Assembly (NCBI GenBank): GCA_964246985.1
Contig: CAXTSE010000006.1
Location: 1-64,000, forward strand
Direction: 5' to 3'
Length of the DNA: 64,000 nucleotides
Source of the DNA: CAXTSE01 sp964246985
GTDB taxonomy: Bacteria; Actinomycetota; Actinomycetes; Actinomycetales; Microbacteriaceae
The notes under the pieces: generated by a model
The model's input: only the letters and a program-made list of their open reading frames with translations
What the model was told of the DNA's origin: nothing
Database searches by the model: none
Shown here: positions 17,072 through 24,375 of the stretch, one piece after another
How positions within the stretch are numbered: position 1 is the stretch's first letter
Layout: each line of letters opens with the position of its first letter
Translations under genes and position numbers: made by a program

Positions 17072-17076
17072 GGATC

Positions 17077-17095
17077 GCGGGCGACCAGCGCCCGC
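17077..17095. terminator. Hairpin between convergent genes
   Basis: A perfect 7-base stem (GCGGGCG and CGCCCGC) with loop ACCAG lies in the 29-base gap between the acyltransferase gene (plus) and the RgpF-type gene (minus). There is no T-run, so it would be a weak or factor-assisted terminator that could serve both strands. Confidence 0.45.
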
Positions 17096-17100
17096 TCAGC

Positions 17101-18984
17101 TCACGGCCGGTTTCCACCCTCGTCGGGACGAGAGCGACGGAGGGGCTTGGTGAGCAGGGCTCCCGCTCGCGCGACACCGGGGTAGTAGCGCATGAGCAGG
17201 TACTTGACGACCGCATATCGGCCGCCGCGGAGCATCCGCGTCACGGACCGCACCTGGTGCACCTGGTCGTAGGCCGCGCCGTGCACCCCCTGGCTGATCT
17301 GGTCGAGCTTGTACTCGAGGTAGGTGTGGCTGATGGCCGCGTACTCGGCGGTGGCGATCGTGCGCGTGTGATGGCCGGTCTCGGCGACGGCATAGGACAC
17401 CAGGCGCTCCTGCGCGTGCGCCAGGGTGCCGTCGGCGTACTCGCCCTCCGGGGGGTACTCGTCGAAGCTCCACTGCTCTGCCGTCAGGGGCCGGAGAGCC
17501 GCCGTCCGCGCGATGAACATCCCGCCGTAGGGCGCGAGCGGCGAGCTCGTGTCGAGATGCACCTTGATGCCGAGGCGCTCGGCGAGCTGCTTCGCGAGAG
17601 GTCGGTTGGTGAACCAGGCGTTGCCCATCGTGGGATAGCCGATGTGGATCATCGGGGCGTAGACGACGCCGAGCCCCGGCTCGCGCTGGAACAGGCCGAG
17701 AACGCTCGACGCGTACTCGGGACTGTCGAGGAGGTTCTCGAGCTGCTGGCGTTTGAAGAGCACTCCGGCCTCGCCGTCCTGCACGGAGCGCTTGGAGTGG
17801 ATCTTGACGACGATGTCGTAGCGGCCGTCGACGAGCACGTCGCGGCTGGTGACGTAGAAGGCGCTCTGATCGCGCCCGCGGTTGGATGCGACCACCCGCA
17901 CCTCGCTGTGCGCGAGGTGCTCGTCACCGCGACGAGCGATCGCGGCGCGGATCTGCTCGGCCTTCTCCTCGGTGTCGGTCGTGGCCACCAGGTCGTAGTC
18001 GGCGGGAAGCGTGGCGAGGCGGTCCAGGAGCTCGTCGGCCATGTCGACGTAGTAGATGTGCACGACCGCGACGATGGAGAGCGGACGCGTGGGGTCGTAG
18101 GCGAGCGCCGGCGTCGGCAGGATCTCCATCATCGACGCGTTCGTGTACAGCACCTTCGCGGAGGCGCCGCGGGTCATGCTCTGCCAGATGAACCGCTCCG
18201 GGTAGCCGTGCGAGACCGCCGCGTCGACGAGCCACCGACCCACGATCCCCTCGCGGTCGAGGTACAGCGGGTCGTGGAAGAAGGGCCGGCGCTTGATCGC
18301 GGGGTTGCCGTCGTCGAGCAGTTCGCGGGCGTTGAGGAAGGCGGGGTGGTCGGTGCCGTAGTCGGAATAGGGGAAGGCCACCGAGAACGCGTGGCCGAGC
18401 CCGTCGAAGTGCGCGGCGAATCGGGCCTCATGCTGCCGGATCGACTCGTCGTAGGAGGTGATCAGAGGCATGTCCCGCCAATAGGATCGCCACTCGTCGG
18501 TCAGGAAGAGCGACCGCCTCACCGCGATCCAGTGCGACTGGATGTGCGCGGGAAGAGCGGGCTTGCCGTCGTCGGTCTCCGGGACCGGTCCGTGATCGGT
18601 GAGACCCCAGAACCCGACCTCGAGAGCGTCCATGCGCTCGAAGAGGGGCTCCAGCGGGCGGACCGGACCGAACCAGGTGTAGTTCATCAGGATGAGCTCG
18701 TCGAACTCGGCGAGCCGTGCCTCGCCGAAGCGCTCCAGCGCCCACTTGTATCCCCCGACGTCGAACCCGACGTTCTCGCGCTCCCAGACCTCGTCCGAGA
18801 CCCCGGCGAGTCGCTCGTGCCCCTCGGCGGAGACCCGCCCGTTCACGATGACGATGATCTGCTCGGCGAACGGGCGGAGCCGCTCGAGCTTCCAGGGGAT
18901 GTAGTCGTCGACGTCGCCCCGCTCGTCGAAGAGCAGGTAGAAGATGACGCGTCGGCCACCGGTAGGAAACGCGGTCTCGTTCAT
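17101..18984 (-). CDS. Rhamnan synthesis protein F (RgpF) family glycan-assembly protein
   Basis: A 627-residue protein of the RgpF family (PF05045), found in rhamnose-polymer loci of streptococci and many actinobacteria and thought to act in rhamnan assembly as a glycosyltransferase. The N-terminal half contains VIFYLLFDERGDVDDYIPW, NVGFDVGGYKWAL and DELILMNYTWFGPVRPL; the C-terminal half contains VVHIYYVDMADELLDRL, ASNRGRDQSAFY, DIVVKIHSKRS and MGNAWFTNRPLAKQL. The ending is basic. ATG at 18984. It is transcribed alone on the minus strand, divergent from the GT2-GT4 fusion. Its presence fits the full dTDP-rhamnose pathway nearby. Confidence 0.9.
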   Translation of the reverse strand: MNETAFPTGGRRVIFYLLFDERGDVDDYIPWKLERLRPFAEQIIVIVNGRVSAEGHERLAGVSDEVWERENVGFDVGGYKWALERFGEARLAEFDELILMNYTWFGPVRPLEPLFERMDALEVGFWGLTDHGPVPETDDGKPALPAHIQSHWIAVRRSLFLTDEWRSYWRDMPLITSYDESIRQHEARFAAHFDGLGHAFSVAFPYSDYGTDHPAFLNARELLDDGNPAIKRRPFFHDPLYLDREGIVGRWLVDAAVSHGYPERFIWQSMTRGASAKVLYTNASMMEILPTPALAYDPTRPLSIVAVVHIYYVDMADELLDRLATLPADYDLVATTDTEEKAEQIRAAIARRGDEHLAHSEVRVVASNRGRDQSAFYVTSRDVLVDGRYDIVVKIHSKRSVQDGEAGVLFKRQQLENLLDSPEYASSVLGLFQREPGLGVVYAPMIHIGYPTMGNAWFTNRPLAKQLAERLGIKVHLDTSSPLAPYGGMFIARTAALRPLTAEQWSFDEYPPEGEYADGTLAHAQERLVSYAVAETGHHTRTIATAEYAAISHTYLEYKLDQISQGVHGAAYDQVHQVRSVTRMLRGGRYAVVKYLLMRYYPGVARAGALLTKPLRRSRPDEGGNRP

Positions 18985-18993
18985 GACGGGTCG

Positions 18994-18999
18994 AGTTTA
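18994..18999 (-). promoter_or_regulatory. -10 hexamer TAAACT for the RgpF-type gene
   Basis: TAAACT on the minus strand ends 9 bases before the ATG at 18984, giving a leaderless or very short-leader message. It shares the divergent region with the GT2-GT4 gene. Confidence 0.4.
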
Positions 19000-19046
19000 C
19001 GCGACCTCCGATACCCCCTCGCGTGAGGACGCCGTGGAGCGATTGC

Positions 19047-19052
19047 TAGACT
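19047..19052 (+). promoter_or_regulatory. -10 hexamer TAGACT for the GT2-GT4 fusion gene
   Basis: TAGACT lies 35 bases before the ATG at 19088. The resulting leader of about 28 bases contains GAAAGGG as a ribosome-binding site, so this gene appears to be leadered, unlike many neighbours. Confidence 0.4.
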
Positions 19053-19087
19053 TCCCCGCGGCCCATGCCGTGATCGAAAGGGTGTCC

Positions 19088-21553
19088 ATGTCGCGAGCCC
19101 GAGCCGGAGTCGTCTCCGTGGTGCTCGTGAACTTCCGAGGCACCGACGACACCCTCGACGCGATCGGCCACCTCCGGGGCCTCGACTGGCCGGCCGATCG
19201 GCTGGAGATCGTGGTCGTCGAGAACGGCTCGGGCGACGACAGCGCCGCGCGGCTGCGAACCGAGGCAACCGATGTGGTGCTGGTCGAATCCGCCCAGAAC
19301 CTCGGCTTCGCCGGGGGGTGCAATCTCGGGGTCTCCCGCAGCCAGGGCGAGGTCGTGGCGTTCCTCAACAACGACGCGCGCCCGGATGCCGGCTGGGTGC
19401 GCGCCGCCATGGAGGCCTTCGCCGAGTCGCCCGCCATCGGCGCGGTCGCCAGCCGCGTCCTCGACTGGGATGGCGAGCTGGTCGACTACACCGGGTCCGC
19501 CATGACCTGGTTCGGGCAGGGCTACAAGCCGTCGACCGCCGAGCCGTACGTGCCGCTCGGCGATGTGCGCCGGGATGTGCTGTTCGGCACCGGTTCCGCG
19601 ATGTTCGTCCGCCGCTCGGTCTACGAGGTGCTCGGCGGCTTCGACGAGCGGTACTTCATGTTCTTCGAGGATGTCGACCTCGGCTGGCGGCTCAACCTGC
19701 TCGGCCTCCGCTTCGTCTACGAGCCCGCGTCCCTCGCGTTCCACAAGCACCACGCCTCCATGACCTCGTTCGGCCAGCACAAGGAGCACTACCTCCTCGA
19801 GCGCAACGCGCTGTTCACCCTGTACAAGAACGCCTCGGCCGAGACCCTCCGCGAGGCCCTGCCCGCGGCCATGGGCCTCGCCGTCCGTCGCGGCATCAGC
19901 AGGGCGGGAGCGGACTCGCAGGAGTTCGACCTCCGCCGCGGAGCCCCCGACGGCGAGACGGTCGAGATCGGCGCCGACGCGGTCGCCCCGCTCTTCGCGA
20001 TCGACAGGTTCGTCGAGGAGCTGCCGGGACTCGTGGCCGACCGGGATGCGATCCAGGCGTCGCGCACGGTGACCGACGCCGCGATCTGGCGGCTCTTCGG
20101 GCTCGTCGACACGCCGATCCTGGCCGAGCCGTCCTTCGTGACGGGGTACGAGAACCTGACGATGGCGTTCGACGTGACGGAGCCCCCGCAGACGCGGCGC
20201 GTCCTGGTCATCACCGGCGACCCGATCGGCGCGAAGCTGGCCGGTCCCGCCATCCGGGCGTGGAACATGGCCGCGGCGCTGTACGTCGACAACGAGGTCA
20301 CCCTCGTGACCCTCGCGGGCTCCGACCGCGACGACGCCCCCTTCCCGATCGTGCACGTCATCTCGGGAGACGACCGCCGTTTCGCGCCCCTCGAGAAGTG
20401 GGCCGACGTGATCGTCTTCCAGGGCAACGCCATGGCCGTGTTCGACGATCTCCATCGGACCAAGAAGATCGTCGTCGCCGACGTCTACGACCCGATGGCC
20501 CTCGAGCAGCTGGAGCAGGCGCGAGGTCTCGCGGCGGCCGACTGGGCGGGCGCGGTAAGCGACGCGACGGATGTGCTCAACGAGCAGCTTGCGCGCGCCG
20601 ACTTCATCCTGGCCGCCTCCGAGCGGCAGCGGCACTTCTACCTCGGCCAGCTGTCGGCTCTCGGCCGGCTGGGCACGACGACATACGACGGCGATCCCGA
20701 TCTGCGCGGCCTGATCGATGTGGTTCCGTTCGGCCTCCCCGTCGACCCGCCCGTGCACCAGAAGGACGTGCTGAAGGGCGTCTGGCCGGGGATCGGGGCC
20801 GACGACCACGTGCTGCTGTGGGGCGGCGGGCTCTACAACTGGTTCGATCCGGAGACGCTCATCTCGGCGGTCGCCGCGCTGTCGGCGAGGCGACCCGGCA
20901 TCCGCCTGTTCTTCCAGGGAACGAGGCACCCGCATCCCGGCGTCCCCGAGATGGCTGTCGTCGCACGGTCACGCGCGCTCGCGGCGGAGCTCGGCGTGCT
21001 GGACGTCTCCGTCTTCTTCAACGACTCGTGGGTCGACTACGACGACCGCCAGAACTACCTGCTCGAGGCATCCGCCGGAGTCAGCACGCACTTCGAGCAC
21101 ATCGAGACCACGTTCTCGTTCCGCACGCGGATCCTCGACTACCTGTGGGCGCAGCTCCCCATGGTCGTGACGGCCGGCGACCACTTCGCCGACCTGGTCG
21201 AGCGCGAGCAGCTCGGCATCGTCGTGCCGGCCGCCGACGTCGCAGCCCTCGAGGCCGCACTCGAGAAGATCCTGTTCGACGAGGAGTTCCGCGCGACCGC
21301 CGTCGAGAACATCGTCCGCGTCCGCGAGGACTACCGGTGGGATCGCGTGCTCGAGCCGCTCGTGCGGTTCGTCGCCGACGCCCATCCGGCCGCCGATCGG
21401 GTGCTCGGGGGCGCGGCAGGCGGCATCCGACGCCGCAAGCGGGTGCGTCGATCGGGCGTCGTCCACGACCTCCGCCGCACCCTGCACTACCTGCGCAACG
21501 GCGGTCCCGCGATCGTCATCCGCAAGGTGCGCAAGCGGCTCGACCGCCGCTGA
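19088..21553 (+). CDS. Bifunctional glycosyltransferase (GT2 + GT4 fusion)
   Basis: Two glycosyltransferase domains in 821 residues. Residues about 8-250 are a GT2 rhamnosyltransferase-like domain with VVLVNFRGTDDTLDAI, ENGSGDDSAA, NLGFAGGCNLGV, FLNNDARPDAG and GGFDERYFMFFEDVDLGWRL. After a linker, residues about 375-760 form a GT-B domain with VLVITGDPIGAKLAGPAIRAW, ADVIVFQGNAMAVF, WGGGLYNWFDPETLISAV and a late acidic patch; it ends in a very basic Arg/Lys tail. The longer reading frame from 18944 is rejected because ATG 19088 has GAAAGGG upstream and the GT2 fold begins there. The fusion suggests two successive sugar additions to one chain. Substrates unknown. Confidence 0.87.
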   Translation: MSRARAGVVSVVLVNFRGTDDTLDAIGHLRGLDWPADRLEIVVVENGSGDDSAARLRTEATDVVLVESAQNLGFAGGCNLGVSRSQGEVVAFLNNDARPDAGWVRAAMEAFAESPAIGAVASRVLDWDGELVDYTGSAMTWFGQGYKPSTAEPYVPLGDVRRDVLFGTGSAMFVRRSVYEVLGGFDERYFMFFEDVDLGWRLNLLGLRFVYEPASLAFHKHHASMTSFGQHKEHYLLERNALFTLYKNASAETLREALPAAMGLAVRRGISRAGADSQEFDLRRGAPDGETVEIGADAVAPLFAIDRFVEELPGLVADRDAIQASRTVTDAAIWRLFGLVDTPILAEPSFVTGYENLTMAFDVTEPPQTRRVLVITGDPIGAKLAGPAIRAWNMAAALYVDNEVTLVTLAGSDRDDAPFPIVHVISGDDRRFAPLEKWADVIVFQGNAMAVFDDLHRTKKIVVADVYDPMALEQLEQARGLAAADWAGAVSDATDVLNEQLARADFILAASERQRHFYLGQLSALGRLGTTTYDGDPDLRGLIDVVPFGLPVDPPVHQKDVLKGVWPGIGADDHVLLWGGGLYNWFDPETLISAVAALSARRPGIRLFFQGTRHPHPGVPEMAVVARSRALAAELGVLDVSVFFNDSWVDYDDRQNYLLEASAGVSTHFEHIETTFSFRTRILDYLWAQLPMVVTAGDHFADLVEREQLGIVVPAADVAALEAALEKILFDEEFRATAVENIVRVREDYRWDRVLEPLVRFVADAHPAADRVLGGAAGGIRRRKRVRRSGVVHDLRRTLHYLRNGGPAIVIRKVRKRLDRR

Positions 21554-21600
21554 TCGTCCCCCACGCATCCGCATCTCGACGCACCAGAAGGAGACACCCC

Positions 21601-22668
21601 ATGGCGTCCACTCCCACCGTCCTCGTCACCGGCGGGGCCGGCTTCATCGGATGCGCGATCGCCGAGCGCTGGGCCTCGCGCGCCGCTCGATGGGTCGCCT
21701 TCGACAACCTGCACCCCCAGGTGCACACGACCCGCGAGCGCCCGGAGGCGCTCGTGGCCGAGGCCGAGCTCGTCGTGGGCGACGTCACCGACCCGGCGGC
21801 ATGGGACGCGCTGCTCGCCGACCTGAAGCCCGACGTCGTCATCCACCTGGCGGCCGAGACCGGAACCGCTCAGTCGCTCAGCGAGGCGACTCGGCACGCC
21901 CAGGTCAACGTCGTCGGCACCACCGCGATGCTCGACGCCCTGGGCCGAGCCGATCACGTGCCTGACCACATCGTCTTGAGCAGCAGCCGCGCCGTCTACG
22001 GCGAGGGTGCCTGGCGCCGGTCCGACGGCACCGTGTTCTCGCCGGGCCAGCGTCCGCATCGCCAGTTCGTGGCGGGGCAGTGGGACTTCCCGGACGCGGT
22101 GTCGCTTCCCAGCACCGCGGCCTCGACGGTACCCGCCCCCACGAGCGTGTACGGCGCGACGAAGCTCGCGCAGGAGCACGTGCTCTCGGCATGGGCGGGC
22201 GCGAGAGAGGCGGGACTGACGATCCTCCGCCTGCAGAACGTCTACGGCCCGGGCCAGTCGCTCACCAACAGCTACACCGGCATCGTGTCCCTGTTCTCGC
22301 AGCTGGCGCGCGCGGGCACGTCGATCCCGCTCTACGAGGACGGCGCGATCGTGCGCGACTTCGTCCTGATCGACGACGTCGCCGACGCCTTCGTCGCGGT
22401 GCTCGATCGTGGCTCGCAGGGAGTCTCCGGGCCGTACGACATCGGCACGGGCGTCGGGACGACGATCGCCGACCTCGCGTCGGCGGTCGCGGCCTACCAC
22501 TCGGCGCCCGCGCCCCACGTCACCGGGCAGTTCCGAGACGGTGACGTGCGCGCGGCGTCGACCGACATCTCCGCCTCGCTCGCCGCCTTGGACTGGACCC
22601 CGCGCTTCGCGGTCGACGAGGGCCTCGCGCGGCTGCAGGAGTGGATCGCCGTCGTCGACCCCCGCTGA
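21601..22668 (+). CDS. NAD-dependent epimerase/dehydratase (extended SDR)
   Basis: Extended SDR enzyme of 355 residues acting on a nucleotide sugar. It shows the NAD loop TGGAGFIGCAIAERW (about residues 10-24), HLAAETGTAQSL, VLSSSRAVYGEG, an atypical insert of about 40 residues, SVYGATKLAQEHV with the YxxxK pair, then RLQNVYGPGQSL and RDFVLIDDVADAF. ATG 21601 has AAGGAG about 7 bases upstream. The Arg before Ala-Val-Tyr-Gly and the SVYGATK region resemble UDP- or CDP-sugar 2- or 4-epimerases of surface-glycan loci more than RmlB, but the substrate is open. It follows the GT2-GT4 gene by 47 bases. Confidence 0.85.
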   Translation: MASTPTVLVTGGAGFIGCAIAERWASRAARWVAFDNLHPQVHTTRERPEALVAEAELVVGDVTDPAAWDALLADLKPDVVIHLAAETGTAQSLSEATRHAQVNVVGTTAMLDALGRADHVPDHIVLSSSRAVYGEGAWRRSDGTVFSPGQRPHRQFVAGQWDFPDAVSLPSTAASTVPAPTSVYGATKLAQEHVLSAWAGAREAGLTILRLQNVYGPGQSLTNSYTGIVSLFSQLARAGTSIPLYEDGAIVRDFVLIDDVADAFVAVLDRGSQGVSGPYDIGTGVGTTIADLASAVAAYHSAPAPHVTGQFRDGDVRAASTDISASLAALDWTPRFAVDEGLARLQEWIAVVDPR

Positions 22669-22670
22669 GG

Positions 22671-22684
22671 GCCGGCTCGCCGGC
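22671..22684. terminator. Short GC palindrome between convergent genes
   Basis: GCCGGC-TC-GCCGGC lies between the epimerase gene and the convergent DUF2142 gene. The loop is short and there is no T-run, so function as a terminator is uncertain. Confidence 0.25.
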
Positions 22685-22692
22685 ACCAGAGG

Positions 22693-24210
22693 TCAGGGCA
22701 GCGACGCCGTCGAGATCCGGAGGGCGCGGAGTGCTCTGAGCGCTCGTGGTGACGGGCCGCCCACTGCTCGCACGAGTGCCACCACGCCCACGGCCAGGAT
22801 GACGGCGGTGAGGGCGAGTGAGGGCACCACGCCGAGCGGCGGCTGCCATTCCGGATTCCGCAGCATCGTGCCCAGGGATCCGCCGCCCCCGACCGCCGAG
22901 CGTCGCAGCGACCCGGTGAACGCAGCGAACTGCGCCACGGCCATCAGCAGGCCGAACACCACGACCGCGTGGTAGGTGAACTTGCCCGACCTGACCACGG
23001 TGTCGAGGGCGAACCCGGCGGCGATCAGCACCATCGCGAACAGCGCGAGGTTGTAGCGACCCTGCCAGATGATCCCGATGCTGCCGACCAGCGTCCCCTG
23101 CACGATCGGCGGGATGAGGACGAGCGCGACGATCAGGAACACGAGGACGACGCGGAGCCGACCACGAGCCACGGCGAGCGAGCCCGCGACCAGCGTGATC
23201 AGCAGGGCGTCCCAGAGCACGTAGGTCACCTCGGGGGCGAGCAGGGTGCCGAATGCCGCGACCCACCCCGTGATGTAGTGGAAGGTGTCCTGCAGCATCG
23301 TGCCGAATCCGAACCAGAAGGATTGGCCCGACCCGAGGTTGCCGGTGTCGGATCCGACGTACTGCGACTGCCGGTACCAGAGGAAGGACAGCAGGCCGAC
23401 CGCCGCCGTCAGACCGATCGCGACGAGATACGGAGGCCGCCGCAGAGCACCGCGCACGGCACCCGGCCTCAGGAGAGCGAGCGCGGCGATCGCGATCAGG
23501 ACGACCCAGAGCAGAGCGATGCTGCGCGTGCTCGCCAGCAGCGACGCGCTGGCGAGGATCGCGGCCGATCTCTCGACCGCCAGCTTCGTGGTCGACGGCC
23601 GCCGGAGCGTGGTGATCAGGGTGGCGAAGAGGGCCATGGCGGCTGTCGCCTCCAGGGAGTTCGGATTGACCGATCCGCTCAGGAAGAGCGTCTGCGGGGT
23701 GAGTGCGACCGCCGCGCCGATCATCGTCCAGCGGTGGCGGCCCAGGTCGCTGAGCGCCAGGAATGCGAGTCCGACCATGGCGCTGCACAGCAGCACGTTG
23801 AGGAAGCGCATGGCATAGAACGACCTGTCGTCGTTGACGAGCAGGGTGGGCCAGCCGACCAGCGCGTAGTAGACGGGGCTGTTGGCATCCGCCGTCGTCG
23901 GCGAGTCGACGATCCGGTCGGGGTCGCCTGTCGGCGCCGGCTGGCAGGCGGCCGACGAGTTGAAGAAGGCGAAGCACGACAGGTCGTGGGCGCGGTCGAC
24001 GAACGCCGGGACGGCGACCGTCGGCTGGCCGTCGGAGCTGAGCGTGCCGCGCGCGACGGCTGCCCCTCGCACGATGTGGGCGGCCTCGTCGGGGATGCCC
24101 ATGAGCGGCGTCGCGAGGGCCCAGCTGGACGCGAGTGCGCCGAAGACGAGGAAGGGGACGAGGAAGCTGCGCCACCGTCGGCGGGGGGAGGGCGAGGCGA
24201 CGGAGGTCAC
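22693..24210 (-). CDS. DUF2142 multi-pass membrane protein
   Basis: Integral membrane protein of 505 residues with about ten to twelve hydrophobic helices. It has the DUF2142 opening: a first helix, then TPLMGIPDEAAHIVRGAAVA (about residues 29-48), an extracellular loop with two cysteines (LSCFAFFNSSAAC), and ANSPVYYALVGWP. These PDE-A-H and SP-YY segments are typical of the family, which is related to GT-C enzymes and often found in polysaccharide loci. Function is unproven; transfer of a sugar from a polyprenol carrier is the usual suggestion. GTG at 24210 is the first plausible start in frame. It is convergent with the epimerase and divergent from the surface-protein gene. Confidence 0.82.
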   Translation of the reverse strand: MTSVASPSPRRRWRSFLVPFLVFGALASSWALATPLMGIPDEAAHIVRGAAVARGTLSSDGQPTVAVPAFVDRAHDLSCFAFFNSSAACQPAPTGDPDRIVDSPTTADANSPVYYALVGWPTLLVNDDRSFYAMRFLNVLLCSAMVGLAFLALSDLGRHRWTMIGAAVALTPQTLFLSGSVNPNSLEATAAMALFATLITTLRRPSTTKLAVERSAAILASASLLASTRSIALLWVVLIAIAALALLRPGAVRGALRRPPYLVAIGLTAAVGLLSFLWYRQSQYVGSDTGNLGSGQSFWFGFGTMLQDTFHYITGWVAAFGTLLAPEVTYVLWDALLITLVAGSLAVARGRLRVVLVFLIVALVLIPPIVQGTLVGSIGIIWQGRYNLALFAMVLIAAGFALDTVVRSGKFTYHAVVVFGLLMAVAQFAAFTGSLRRSAVGGGGSLGTMLRNPEWQPPLGVVPSLALTAVILAVGVVALVRAVGGPSPRALRALRALRISTASLP

Positions 24211-24340
24211 TGTCGAGAGGCTGCTTCCGATGCTGAGGTCGATGGGCAGACCAACACTAACCCAGCCGTTCCGACGGGCTTCCGGAGAGACACGTGCGGC
24301 CGGCGCGACCCGCTTCCGCCATCCAGCGCCCGCGTGCACG

Positions 24341-24346
24341 TAGTCT
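24341..24346 (+). promoter_or_regulatory. -10 hexamer TAGTCT for the secreted repeat protein
   Basis: TAGTCT lies 30-33 bases before the two candidate ATG codons (24376, 24379). The leader contains GGGGGTGAGG as a strong ribosome-binding site. Confidence 0.4.
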
Positions 24347-24375
24347 GAGACCGGTCGGATCTGACGGGGGTGAGG

